Positions 1 to 11,400 of a stretch of DNA of 64,000 nt are shown here, piece after piece. Position numbers and translations under genes: made by a program. Positions within the stretch are counted from its first letter, which is position 1. Each line of letters begins with the position of its first letter. Source of the stretch: Lithospermum erythrorhizon. Taxonomy: Eukaryota > Streptophyta > Magnoliopsida > Boraginales > Boraginaceae. Below the pieces are notes generated by a model, which was given only the letters and a program-made list of their open reading frames with translations, was not told where the DNA came from and searched no databases. The stretch covers positions 47,890-111,889 of the forward strand of contig JADFUC010001790.1 of assembly GCA_019722365.1 (NCBI GenBank), given 5' to 3'.

Positions 1-240
1 GCATAATAAAATAACCTTATTACCCCAAAAACATACGGTGAAACGAATAGACACTCTTAAAACTAACAACAAGAGACAAAATGTTAAATGACTATGTTAC
101 CCTTATATTAAAATGACTATTTTCTCCCCCGACACTACACTAAGTAATGACTAAAGTATATGAAATTACATTTTAAATATTTTATACAATTAAAATAAAC
201 CCCCACACTTTTCAAAGAGCACATATCCCACCCCTTCTTC
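1..240. other. AT-rich non-coding sequence with a partial MITE remnant
   Basis: No coding sequence is visible. Around 85-130 there are two copies of the motif AAATGACTATKTTACCC/TCCCC, which is the inner part of the MITE found complete at 1135-1288. This looks like a degraded relative of that MITE. Its termini could not be placed. Confidence 0.3.
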
Positions 241-500
241 TTAACACACCCTAACCCTACCCCTACCCCCACCCCCACCATTTCCGCCCCCCTCGCACTC
301 CCCACCCCTTATCCCCACCACCACCGCATAACAACCACCCCACCGCACCAACACCCCGCCTACAACCACCCCACTACACCCACCATCCCCACCCCCCACC
401 CCACCCCACCACAACCACCCCACCGTACTCCACCAACACCCCGCCACAACCACCCCACTACACCCACCACCTCTACCTTCACCCTACCCCCACCAACACC
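241..500. repeat. C-rich low-complexity tract (G-rich on the minus strand)
   Basis: The plus strand is almost entirely C and A. It begins with a short telomere-like stretch (CCCTAACCCTAC) and runs into CCCCACC-type repeats. A longer imperfect unit of about 83 bp, containing ACAACCACCCCACYG and CAACACCCCGCC, occurs at about 328-390 and again at 411-468. The minus strand is dense in runs of three to five G and could fold into G-quadruplexes. It reads as a glycine-rich open frame only because of this composition, so I do not call a gene. Confidence 0.7.
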
Positions 501-1134
501 AACCCTCGGTACCTCGAGCAACAAATGTTGCAAAGCCCCTGAGTAAGGTCATTGATGCCCCCAAATAACCAAATCTCGGCGCAATCCCCGAAATATCCAA
601 AGACACTAAACTTAAAAATGCTAAACATAAATTTAACAACAAAATATCGTGTCATATTCCTATTTCAATCTCTAATTTGAATGCATCGAAATGCTTCGAT
701 ATATCGCTAAACCAAATCACGTGAACTATTCCAGAAGCTCAATGTGGAATCAAGTATCGCAAATACGCGAACTTCGTGAGTAAATGTATCATGTGGGTCA
801 TATTCCACAAAAGAGGCCCTTCAACATCTTTCTATGATTACCAACATCTTCCTGCATCTGCATTCTCACCACCATCAAATATAATCTTTCACCAAATGCT
901 AAAAAAAGAATAAATAAACTAAGATTCAGTAAACGGTATTTGGTACCAAATTTTCTTAAAAATCAAGATCCCTCGTCTTCTCCCCCCACTCCCCCACCTC
1001 ACCTCCTCCACTCTATTCCCGTGACCCTCTCCCCCACCTTGCTTGTGGATTGAATTCTTTCGTGTAAAGATTACTTTTTATTTAGAAGCCTACCTTAATC
1101 TCGATCACGACGTGAATTGGAGGTTTGCTTTTTT
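501..1134. other. Non-coding interval, nothing recognised
   Basis: AT-rich sequence without an ORF, structural RNA or transposon signature that I can support. A C/T-rich patch at about 970-1040 is simple sequence. Confidence 0.5.
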
Positions 1135-1288
1135 GGGATCCACATACATACACTCCAAATAGTGTTTTTTAGTTATCGAAACGACTATTTTACCCTCGGT
1201 TAATTTTTGTAACTACCACACTTACAACAGGGGGCAAAATAAAGTCATTTAACCCAAAAAACACTTACTGCTTGGGTGTGTGTATAAC
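1135..1288. mobile_element. MITE, complete copy with terminal inverted repeats
   Basis: The left end reads GGGATCCACATACATACAC, then CCAAATAGTGTTTTTT and GACTATTTTACCC. The right end is its approximate inverse: GGGGGCAAAATA, AAACACTTACT, CTTGGGTGTGTGTATAAC. Arms of about 55-60 bp flank a short centre, the layout of a miniature inverted-repeat transposable element. It has no coding capacity. A second copy lies at 21230-21366, where the right outermost segment is missing. The superfamily is not clear because I could not fix a target-site duplication. Confidence 0.65.
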
Positions 1289-3859
1289 AACTCAAAGTTT
1301 TTTATGGATTGTGAATGTGAGTTAATCGCCAGTAGTGCATTGTTGGATGCATGCAGCCGAGGCTTTGGGAAAACGCATGGCGAGGCGTTGCTTCAGCGAT
1401 ACAAATTGGCGGAAGGCTGACGCAAGGAAAGTTTATGGGTAGCTGGGTAGTGTACGCGCGCTAAAAGAAGAAATTTATCGGGGCCTTTATTTTAATTATG
1501 TAAAATATTTTAAACGTGCCCCTATTATTTCAGTAAGGTTAGGTAAAATAGTCATTCAATTGTTTAAAGCATTTAAAATTAGGTCTGCGGGTATCCTCGC
1601 ATGTTAACGATAGTTCAAGCGGGGGGCGCCTGTGGCGTGTTGGCGGAAAGATATGCCAAACAAGAAAAATAAGTTCGTATAATTATATAAAAAATTACGC
1701 ACAGTTCGGCCGGCTCAAAGCCTAATTAATAACCAACCACATCTAACCTATCAACCTCCAATTATTTAAGCCTATAATTAAAACCCATATAACTAAGACT
1801 AATAATATACTTAACAGCGATTCACCCAATTTAACTAATCTAGCCAATAAGCTTAAGACCAAACCACAAAAATGTATCGATTAAAATTAAAATTGAAGTT
1901 TACCCTAGCTCTTCATTAACAAGGGGGAGTCTACCCAAATCTTCAATAATAAAGGCGGAGTAGTCATGTCAGAGAACGGAACAGGATAACATTTATCGCG
2001 GGTCAGGGATCAGCACGCCGCGAAATGGTGCAGGCGGGCCGATTTGGTTTGGCCGTTTTGCTGGGGTTTATAGAAAAGTGAATCGTGAAACGGTTCGTTT
2101 AGTGGATACTGGGCTGTGGGATTTCGCTTCTCGGTAGTTTAGTTTTGCTTTTTTTCGAAAATTTCACTTTTACCTCCAAACTTTCAAAAGTCATATTTTT
2201 ACTCTCAAACATCATATTTTATTTTTAAGGGCCTCAGTTCTTTTTCATTATAATAAACTAGCCCAATCATAATAATCTCAACTAAAATCATGTCAATACC
2301 TAAAATTTTCAAAATCAATTTAATTAACTACTACAAATATTCGGATATTATATATAGTGTGTAAAAGCGAACAATGGTCAAGCCGATCAATCATGTTTTC
2401 ATTTCCAATCTCCCCATTTCGACGACATTTCAAACCGCCCTATTTGATCACCTAACTTTCAAAAAGCTGCTTTCCATTGGTTTTCCGTCCAAATTTCTAT
2501 TATCTTTCCGTTAAATGTGTTTCAAGGAGCATGCTACATTCTTACAGGCTAATTTTGTCCGAATGTTCCAAACAATAATGTGCCACATGTCACATTTAAT
2601 AATCAACCTCTCAAGATCAAGACCAATCGCCACCCCCTTCAACCTCCTCAACAACAATCGCCACCATCACCCCTCACTATATCAACATAACTCCACCAAC
2701 TGAATCTCTAACCACCCATTTCATCCCCTCTAAAATTCAACCCTAACATAATAAATTAAATTAAAGAGGAAGCATCCCCATTTTCTTTACTCAATTGAAA
2801 CAAAAATACAATAATCGCCATATCCATAGCCCAAAATAGCATCCTTAACATCAACAATTTTAAACTTAATTCAAACAACACAATTACAACAACAATTAAA
2901 TGTTGATTGTATATTACAGTTCTTCAAATTTTAATAAATTATTTGGGTTTTATTGAATTAAACGAGCAAAGCGCACAATCGGTAGGAGGATGAAAGGGTT
3001 AATTATCATCGGGGGAGGTTACCTTAAATAATATTTAAACCCCAAAGCGGTGAAATCTAACATTCCTCGACTTTTGCCGTAATATTTTCCTCCTAAGCAG
3101 AGGATAACTCGAGGAATTCCGTGGGATAAACTTTTGTACCTTATCATAATTCACCTCTTCTTAAGATCGCATATAGTCTAACAAATATATGCACCCTAAA
3201 CGGTTTATAAGATTTATAAATGCTAATAAGAACGCTAATCTTAAGTTGCCATTAAAGGCCATCGCCTACAAGAAAATGACTAAAAAGACGTGTGTCAGAG
3301 AATTCGAACTCGAGAAGTATCAAAATATTTTTATAATCACTCGACCAACTGGTTAACAACACATTAAATGATACACATCATATACCGCCGATGACAATCA
3401 ATCGGGGAATTATGTCTAATTAGGTGTAATCGAATTGGGCAAAACTCTAACGGCTAGTTTCAATCCAAAATGGGTATTCGGGCTCTTCCTCCACACTTCT
3501 ATCCTCAATCTTCATGTCATAAAGGTTGGGCCGTGATTTAGAAATCAAAGTGAGCCGAAAAGAGTTTAACTAAAATCGGCAGTTCCTATTATTTTATTTT
3601 AATTCATTTTTAGTTAAACAACAATAATAAGTGGTTGATTTGTATGAATCGGCAGGATCGTGTTTCACGCTCTAGGACAAATGGATCACAAGTAATATAC
3701 CTCAATCCCAACAATAATATAAGAAGATCGTTACATGTCAAAATACTTGAAGCCCAATAATGTTACAATCTCCAAATTAACGAGTGTGTCATCATCATGG
3801 CATATACTACAATTATGCCGTTGTTACAGTGAACTATATATTTTACTCATTTTAAACAG
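1289..3859. other. Long non-coding interval
   Basis: No gene is supported. About 1540-1580 contains another fragment of the MITE inner motif (GTAAAATAGTCATT). Short open frames at 2515-2703 and 3735-3962 have no recognisable domain and sit in AT-rich sequence. The upstream limit of the 5' LTR of the following retrotransposon may extend into the last few hundred bases. Confidence 0.4.
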
Positions 3860-4410
3860 ATCCACACCCACAACTCGCAAAATGTACAACCTCAAGCTAC
3901 CGATATATACTATTTTAGCTCAACATATTGGGTTACGTCACGGTATAGGCCCCAAGTACTAGTAGATGAACAAGATGCTTATTATCGTAATGATCCTATG
4001 AAGAAAGAGGGTACTATGACAACTCATAGTACTTTCCTATAAATACCCCATCACTAGTACACTCTCCTTAATTCCAAATTCTTATTCTCTAGTACATTTT
4101 GATATTCTTGTATTCTCACATAACTCCAAAATACTGACTTGATCGTCGGAGTGTTTGTGACCACACCCCGTGGTCACACTTTCAGGTCCGACGGCCGAGC
4201 AGATTCCGAACCCGCTGGACGATAACATTGCAGATCTCCCAGAACCCGCTGTAAGAAGAAAGACGCGGCCTCAGAGATCCGTGCCCAGGAGAACAATTTC
4301 AACCCGATTAACTCAAGTTGCTGAAAGCCCAGTCCATCCTAAGTCCAAGGCTTGTGGTTCCCCCATCCAACTTGTGGCTAATATATTCGTGAAGGAGCGG
4401 TACAACTCAA
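3860..4410 (+). repeat. 5' LTR of the Tat-like element
   Basis: It matches the 3' LTR at 13500-14070. The best-preserved part is 4030-4410: TATA box at 4038-4045, a stretch ending near CACATAACTCCAAAATA, the hallmark GACTTGATCGTCGGAGTG, and the segment ending near the primer-binding site. Upstream matches include ATATATACTATTTTA near 3903. The true 5' boundary is not visible and may be further left. The open frame 4170-4448 lies inside this LTR and is not a separate gene. Confidence 0.7.
4038..4045 (+). promoter_or_regulatory. TATA box of the 5' LTR
   Basis: TATAAATA lies in the context CCTATAAATACCCCAT. The same context is in the 3' LTR (13688-13695) and in the second gypsy element (46388-46395). 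It sits where the U3/R boundary of an LTR is expected. Confidence 0.6.
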
Positions 4411-4411
4411 A

Positions 4412-4429
4412 TGGCGCCTGTCTGGAGCT
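4412..4429 (+). other. Primer-binding site candidate
   Basis: TGGCGCCTGTCTGGAGC resembles TGGCGCCGTCTGTGGGA, the primer-binding leader that follows the 5' LTR in many plant Tat-type elements. It lies just before the start of gag (about 4445), the expected position. One or two indels separate it from the usual form. Confidence 0.55.
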
Positions 4430-4444
4430 GGAGCATGTTAAGCC

Positions 4445-5640
4445 ATGAACACAACTGTCTCTGCTCATTTAGTCGAGTCACCACCCTCATCAAAAGTCTT
4501 GGCCCAATGTGCAATCATGAATCAATATATCCTGCATACATATCAAGCCGAAATCCAAAGACGGGTAAATGAATCTCTAATAAAGAGCTTAGAGGATTTA
4601 CAGCCGTCTCCGCCATACGCATCTTCATCAGGGACGTGGTATTACAACCGAAAGAGCTGGAAAGGCTTATGAGAACCGCGATAATTACGAGAGGGCGCCC
4701 AATCAGCGCCTCGTAGAACCTTCACGGGTGCCTCTGTAACCTACGCTGATCCTACTACCTGCCAAAGTTATTAAAGAAATTGGCCGACATTAAAGAAACG
4801 AATGGGCTTATCCATGCCTACTGCTACTTAAAAAGAGAACGAAAGCAAAAATGCCGCTTACAAGACCGCTTGACGGATTCCATTACCTAAAGGGTTTATC
4901 CTCCCGCACTTACCTAGTTTAACGGTAATTAAGAATTTAGTAAAACATTATTGGGGAGATATTTTGGCCAAGATGACATAACCTCCAACAATCCCGATAT
5001 TTATGCCAAAGAATCTCTCCAATAGTCGTCTCACCGAGCTGACTAGTACATGGCTTCGCTCTTAATTCTACAGATTCATACTCAAATAGACCGCTGGACG
5101 CTTTCACAAATTGGGTCCGCTTATAATCAAGAATTGTGACGAAAAGAGCCCCTCACGGATATACAAAAGTGACCTAATGAAATCCCCGAAGGCTATCATG
5201 TCAGCTTTATAACGATATCCCGCTTGCCAATTCGAAGTCAACAATAAGTGTAGTTTTATATGGCATTCCTAACATGTTTATCTAATGAAACTCAAGAAAG
5301 CCTCAAGCCTGAAAAACTCAAGTATTAAAGGACGAACTCACGGCTCGAGCTCCGCCAAGATGCCGAGTCGAGGAGTCGAAAACAAGTGAATCAAGGTCAA
5401 GGACTCGACGCATCTAAGGAAAAGAAAAGTTCTAAGTCACCAAGAAAAAACACCGGGTCCGGGGACCTAAGCATAACGGTAGTAGGGGCAAGGATCAAAA
5501 GAAGAAATTTTGGAACCAATGCCTCAAAAAGGCCTGAAATAAGCAACGCATGTTATGGCGCCGAACGTTGTGCTCTCACCCCCGTCATGAAGCCCATAGT
5601 CGGTGTGTACGCCCAAATTGGAAGATAAGAAACTACTCCC
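4445..5640 (+). pseudogene. gag remnant of the Tat-like element
   Basis: Gag forms the retrotransposon capsid. Here it is recognised mainly by position, between the primer site and protease. Two open pieces remain, 4445-4672 and 5386-5628. The second is rich in Lys, Arg and Ser (KEKKSSKSPRKN), typical of the basic C-terminal part of Tat gag before the protease. Stops and frame changes interrupt the interval, and no intact zinc knuckle is visible. Confidence 0.5.
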
Positions 5641-6069
5641 TACCGCTGACGGTACGCACGGCGTAAGTGGACAAAAACACGAGTACGGCGAATATCATCG
5701 GTAACATGGCCACGACAAGAATGAGCAGGTTTTGACTCAACAGAGAAGTTGATAAAAAGAGTGATACTCTTCAAGGAGACATAAACGGGCTCGCGACGGG
5801 CTAACGGCCACCGAGCTCCCGCCGCCATTACAACAAGCCCGAACCCGCCGAACTCCCAAGACTCACGGGCGATTGGATACCATTTCGATGAGGCGCGATG
5901 AGCGCCGCAATCCCAGTGATTGCCAAAGTTATAGATCGATATATATTCAACCAACCAGTTCTCCGCATTAAGCAGTCGAATTTACTACTTTCACTCGGAC
6001 ACAGTTAATCGAATCAATCTCACGATGACCCTCGCGGCGATAGCCCCATTATTGGGCGCACTTCACGCT

Positions 6070-6450
6070 TGAACGGACGCTGGGTAGATACAAAAGAGCC
6101 AGCCGATATTTTATATATCAAGACCTTGGACAAGCATGCTAGCCCCAAGCAGGCATTATTCAACCCCTATTCACGCCACTGACCGGTTTCATTGTGTCAT
6201 TCCATAAATGCAATGGGTAGCCTCTACTGATTTAACGCGGGATCGTGGCTACTATCGTAACACAATTTACAAATAAGGATATCCAGACCAGCTGTAGACA
6301 ACTGCCTCCTACATAGTCGCCCGACCTCACCACACAGGCCATACTTCCTCCAAAGACATTCAGCATTTAAGCCTCGACCCCGGGGCATATAAGTGAGACG
6401 CCTGGGTGATCAAAAAGGCTGTAAGATGCTACTCAAACCTCTGCACTTCT
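6070..6450 (+). pseudogene. Aspartic protease remnant of the Tat-like element
   Basis: Gypsy proteases process the polyprotein with a D-T/S-G active site. At 6084 onward one frame reads VDTKEPADILYIKTLDK, which lines up with the family pattern VDTGSSADILY..(T/A)LDK, so the Gly-Ser-Ser after Asp-Thr is lost. Further on, INAMGSLY and GDQKGCK match the conserved GS(I/L) strand and the GDQ(K/R)xA(R) end of this domain. Frames change at least twice. It cannot be active as read. Confidence 0.65.
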
Positions 6451-6679
6451 AAGAATAGAACCCCCGCGGACTCCTGCGGAAGCTGTCTGGGAAAATCTAT
6501 ACGGAGATAAATCTGGTCAAGAAGACGTAGGTTATATATAACTTTCAAAGAAAGTTAGTAAAGTACGGCTATGCTACGAGGAGATCATAACGATCCCTTT
6601 CATGAAGGAAATACTAAACGAACATTTAGGAATCGGTTCAAGGTCAAGTAGAACATCAAAAACAATGATCTCAATGATA

Positions 6680-7310
6680 CAGAGTTCGGTGGACGTTGTC
6701 ATTGGGACTGAGGATTACGCCGGCAGATCCACCGCTTTGCATAGGTCAGATGTCGACCCCAATTCCAAGCCGTGAAAACAAAAAAGAGATCATGAATGAC
6801 GAAAGCACGCCGCCATCCGGGAGAAAGCATGCCTTATTAACGCCATGCCATACGAGTCGAAATTTTCGCACAAGGCTAATGCGTATCGTCACAGACTCCA
6901 ATGAAGTCAAGGATGTGTAACGACTCTCACCAATTCAATAAAATGTGCCTCAAGGATTTCTATCCGCTACTACGCTGGGGGCGCCTGTCGACGTGTAGCC
7001 AATGACCATTGGTGTCTTTCGATTTCACGGACGCTTTCAAGGCGAATGCATCCATACGGCACCAAAGCATTTAAGAAAACAAATGCTTATAACCTAGTAT
7101 GGCTTATATCAATGTATGTTATGCCATTTGGATTAAAGAACGCCGGCCACTTACCGGATGTCAATGAAATATTTACACAACAGATCAAGCGAAATATGGA
7201 AATATATGTCGATTTATATGTCAAGTCGTGTTATAGCTGTAAGGCCGAAGCATTTATTAAATCTAGTGGAAAACCTTACATCACCGAGTGTTAAAAAGTA
7301 AACCCCCCGA
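6680..7310 (+). pseudogene. Reverse transcriptase remnant of the Tat-like element
   Basis: Fragments of the RT palm and fingers appear in order. VDPNSKP with KQKKRS is the start of the domain, FNKMCLKDFYPLLR matches (L)NKxCPKDxFPLPR, MPFGLKNAG (about 7120-7146) is the strongly conserved RT block, and EIYVDLYVKS is the catalytic (Y/V)DD segment with the second Asp replaced. Several frameshifts separate them. The longest open stretch is 7046-7294. The order and spacing fit a single decayed copy. Confidence 0.75.
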
Positions 7311-7539
7311 GAAATGCTCTTTCGCGTAAGATCGTGAAAGCTTCGGGGTTATATGATCGCGCCTCGAATTGAAATTCTTAACTGACAAAATAAAAGCATT
7401 TATGATTACGCGACCGCCTAACAAATTACAAGGAATCAAATCGACGATGTTCGCGCGCTAAATCGCTTTCATAGCAAAGTCGGCTTAAAAGAACTTACCT
7501 TCTTCAAGAGCCTGAGGCGACGTCATGAAAAGTTCACGG

Positions 7540-8430
7540 GATCAGGAGCGCAGGAAGTGCTCGAAAATTTGAAAAAATATTTGGGTTCCCCTCAATTGTT
7601 GTCACGACCGGAACCCGGGGAGCGCCATAAACATACCCAGTCATTTCTCGCTGAGCATTAAGTAATGCCAGTCATGTCGACAGCGAGGATCGTAATACAA
7701 AGACCCATATATTACGTCACCATGTTCTGTGGACGCAGTAAAAAGGTACCCCATTATAGATAAGGTCGGAGTAACGACTACACGCACCGGCTGACCTTTA
7801 AATACTCCTTCAATTTCTCGCATGTATCACCACCGCAAAAGCGACCTTATCTCGCTTGCATCAACAACCCGCCGCCGAAAGCCGAGCGAATTTGAAATAT
7901 CATACGCAATAACCAACATAAAGTGCTCAAGCATTGGGGCCGATTTTATAACCGAGCGCACGGCCCAAAACCCATCAATACCCCAAGGACCGGATACGGC
8001 CGGGGAGACCAAGCCACACCCCAACGGACGCTGTTTCACGGGCCCACAAATGCAGCGTGCGGGCGGGCATTGAGTAATAATATTGACCGTAAAAAGAAAT
8101 TACGGAATATGCTCCCCGCGTTCAAATTTCCTACAATAAATAATGGCAGTACAAGCTTATGATTTCGCTTAAGACCGGTAAGTGTCTCAAGGGGATAAGA
8201 GTCACGGTTAAAGCAGATTCGCTAAATCGGGCCAATACTCAAATCAAAGGACCAGCGAAAGTGAGGCGTCACAAATACCTATCTAAAGGTCATAAATAAC
8301 CCAAGAGTTCAAAGGATCCTATTCAACATATTCCTAGAAATGAAAATGAAAAAGTGACCATCTTTTCCGCATCATAATACTTATTATAGCGAATCACCAA
8401 GGAATATCTCGCTGAGGCTCTGTGAATCAA
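7540..8430 (+). pseudogene. RT connection and RNase H remnant of the Tat-like element
   Basis: KYLGSPQLLSRPEPGE (about 7577-7620) is the thumb/connection motif of Tat-type pol. QRPIYYV follows, matching QxPVYYVS. Then come FKFPTINN (about 8120-8145), matching F.ATNNEAEYEAL, and GLKTGKCLKGIRVTVKADS (about 8165-8215), matching the helix and D-S of the RNase H fold. IPRNEN (about 8330) matches the IPR.(Q/E)N motif before the last catalytic Asp. The minus-strand frames over this region are shadows. Confidence 0.75.
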
Positions 8431-8479
8431 CCAGCCTTACCGTATGAAGACACCGCTGGTCATGCTCACATAACCGACA

Positions 8480-9683
8480 AGCGGACGCCAATAATTTTCT
8501 ATCTTAGCGAAGCGAAAAATTACCCGAGGATAGGGTGTAATCTGTGAAATATCTAGAATCGCAGCCTCAAATATCGCTTGTACTTCGGGTGAATTATACC
8601 GAAATCTGGGATCCGCCCAAGACACCTACGCTGCCCACCTGAGAATATCCTCAAGTGTCGGGGTCGATACATTATGGCCATGTTCTCATATCAGCACCTG
8701 CCTCTAGTCAAAACCACGGTTTGATATTAATTTAATCTAACATTAATCAAGACGCAAAGACCATATGCGGCAGCGCGACGACGTCACTGACGTGGAACGC
8801 ACTCCTGGGCCTCACTTCTACCTCATCTAGAATGGTCTTGCCTTTTCGCCTACGTGGGAATCGAATTTAAAATTACCCAAAGCAAGGGGGCGTAATATAC
8901 CATCAGAATGCTGATTACTTGCAAGTAAAGGAGGCCGCACTTCCAAGAAACCACAGAGCTGGTGAAGCCGTACGCTCTTAAGTAAGAACATACTCACTGG
9001 CTCGCATCCCCAAGATTTTGTGTCCATAACGGTCCCTAGCTCGGTGGACAAGTCTCGACGGATTTCTCGCGGAGAAATTCGATCGGAAAGGCCGGTTTGC
9101 TCCAGCTTACTACCCATGCTCTAACGGAAAGCAGGTCAGCGAACCTGATTATATTTATGGCATTAAAAAGAACATAATACAAAGTGGAAAAAGCGAGTAT
9201 GGAGTCGATAGAAGAATTACCCACTCTGCTTACGGCCACACACAACTCCCTAATCAAGCAAATGCGGGAGGCCTTTCTCACCGGGTTTACTTGCCGAGGC
9301 GGTCCCGTCAGGAAGCAGTGATTGCCCACTTACGTATTACAGGTCGTAATTCATCATGGCTTAACGATCGAGGTCGTAGGAATATCTTAATTTCGTGGAT
9401 GGTTAGTCCCTGTGTGACGGTGCCTTTTATAGAACCCTCAAATACAAGAAGCTTATGGCCGTAACATAACCGGCGGTTAAAACCGCCACCTGCTGGTAGA
9501 CTCAAGGGCAAGCATTGCTACCGCAAGTCAACCCAAGGAGCAAAGAAAATCGAAAGCCCTACGGAAGCGGCCATATCAAGCAAGCATGTCGTAGGACCGA
9601 GCACCTATGAATTGGAAGACTTAAATGGGAAAGCAGTCCCTCGGACTTGGCATGCCTCTAAGATATGTCGATATTATGTGTAG
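8480..9683 (+). pseudogene. Integrase remnant and end of pol, Tat-like element
   Basis: The integrase joins element cDNA to the genome. Recognised pieces in order are RIPKIL (about 9003), from the conserved (FG)IPK.(L/I)(V)SDNG strand; AYYPCSNGKQVSEPDY (about 9102-9148), matching the YHPQSNGQ.E..N block; YGIKKN; ELPTLL (about 9217); REAFLTG; and finally VGPSTYELEDLNGKAVPR, then WHA..CRYYV and a stop at 9681-9683. That last segment is the characteristic C terminus of Tat pol. Frames change repeatedly over the 1.2 kb. Confidence 0.8.
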
Positions 9684-10277
9684 TCCGAGTCGACCTTTGT
9701 AACCGCCTCAAGTGGATTACTCTTTTCTATGCTTTTGAATTATTGAATAAAGGAGGTTCTCCGTTTTTCATACCACAGTTAAATTATACGAACGCCATAC
9801 CCCGCCGGGCATGCTAATCCCAAGTATAATTCTAGACCGTAGCATGAACTAATCACTGCCGCCTGCAAACAAGCAGCCTCACTAATCGCTAAGAAAGTCG
9901 ATTCACATATGGAATTAAAAAGCTCTGTGGTACCTCGCTTAGCCGCCGCCAGGTGGTCGTGATATTGCGTCAAGACCCCACGCATCAGCAATTGGCCTCG
10001 TGCCGCAACCCGTTATCATTGTGGGGCGCAGGGTAATACCCTAAATCGCTTAAAATCGGGCCTTTACCGCCGAGTGATAATACCCGGAATCGCTAAAATC
10101 GGCCTTTTACTAAAGCGGTTACATAAAATGGGCAGTTTCTGTGAAAGTAAAAGACTCAGACAATACAGACGACGAATTAAAATGAAGACGAACGAAAGGT
10201 AAAAAAGCATTTAACATCACACTTACATAGTCAAAAGAATCATTACAAAAAAAGCGTTGTAAGAATCAAAACTAAAG
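9684..10277. other. Post-pol spacer of the Tat-like element, left part
   Basis: No recognised coding sequence. A short stretch near 10020-10120 contains two similar pieces with AATCGCT(T)AAAATCGG and CGGGCCTTTACC-like sequence, a small local duplication. Confidence 0.4.
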
Positions 10278-11400
10278 AGGCTGACTATCGCCCTGGGAGT
10301 TTTCCTCATCATCATCTCTCATCAGGTTAGCTAAAATGAGGTTACAATTGGAAAACCAACCGCATTATACCTCGATAAAATCGCGTGGTAGTTCTCCACG
10401 ATTGCCGGGTTAATATCTTTATACGCCCCAAAGCCGCAGGCAATAAAGTTAGCCGCCCTCGCTTTCTATCACGCCTCGAAGTCTCGCAGTAACTGCACGC
10501 GAACCGCCAGATCCGAGGTACGCTTTCAACCTTCCCTGAAGCTCGCACCGCCTCATCCGCCTCTTCTTCTCGCGAGATCTCTGAGATGATCAGGCCATCT
10601 TCAGATTGCCCGTCACCTTTCAAATTCTCCAAGCGGCGTAGCGATCGCTCAATGTATCATACCGCTGCCTTGACAAATCGCCTGGGCCTCTTCTTTCTCC
10701 CGCTGTGAGATCGATAGAGTGGCCTTTCATTTTTCTTATTCTCGCTTCTTAGGCCTCATTCTGGCTGGGAAACATCCCGCAATTTAAACGAAAGTGTCAG
10801 CCTCGCCCAGACAGTTGCTTCGGTACTCTCCAGGCCTTCGATTCGACGGCTGTGAGTAGCTCGTGATTTAAAGATCGCATGTAAAAGCAAAGGAGGATGA
10901 GTCATACCAAAGTGAAATTAGGGAAGTAGTTAAAAAGCAGGACGCAGAGTTACTTTATCGCAAGGCCGAGCCTGGCCATAGCTTCAAGATTTCCAATGTC
11001 CGCCTATCGAAATATCTTTTCACCTTCGGGCCTCCAATATAAGTGTTTTATCGCTTGGAAGTGCTTCTAGTTTCTTCCAAAGGGATCTAAGAATCGGGAG
11101 CAACTCCGCCAGCAGAGCGTAAGTAGCGTTTAGAATGCTCTGGGAGATTCCGCAAGAAAGTGCGGTCTAATCCGCTTCCATCTCGCAGCAGTAGGTTTGC
11201 GAGTCTCGGCCGGCGCTTTGTGTAATCGGCCGTGTGGGGGAGAGAGAAGTCCTCCGCTGGGGCCGGCCGATGAGAAGAGATAAGGCGGGTCTTCGTAGAG
11301 GGTCACTATTTCGATCTCTCACGGCTGAAGGCATGCCATGAGCAATTCGAATACCTGGGGCCTCTCTTCCTCCCGAGTCGGGCCTTTTTCCCCGCATGTA
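10278..11400 (-). pseudogene. Antisense extra-ORF-like coding remnant of the Tat-like element
   Basis: Read on the minus strand, this interval shows coding-like composition rich in Arg, Glu and Ala. EEEADEAVRASGKV is followed in other frames by YLGSADF-like and FIACGFGAYKDINP-like pieces, and an upstream part is rich in Ser, Pro and Arg. Tat-lineage elements are known to carry extra ORFs between pol and the 3' LTR, often antisense, and the position here fits. Open pieces are 10342-10632 and 11167-11397. I infer a decayed extra ORF, but no named domain is certain. Confidence 0.4.

Noticed and set aside
241..262. Telomere end
   Set aside because: Only two CCCTAA-like units are present before the motif changes, too few to call a telomere.
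241..453. Minus-strand open frame of 70 codons, Gly/Val/Trp-rich
   Set aside because: It is produced by the C-rich low-complexity tract and has no domain or gene context.
4170..4448. Plus-strand frame read first as the gag start
   Set aside because: The matching copy at 13690-14070 shows that this stretch is part of the LTR. Gag begins after the primer-binding site at 4412.
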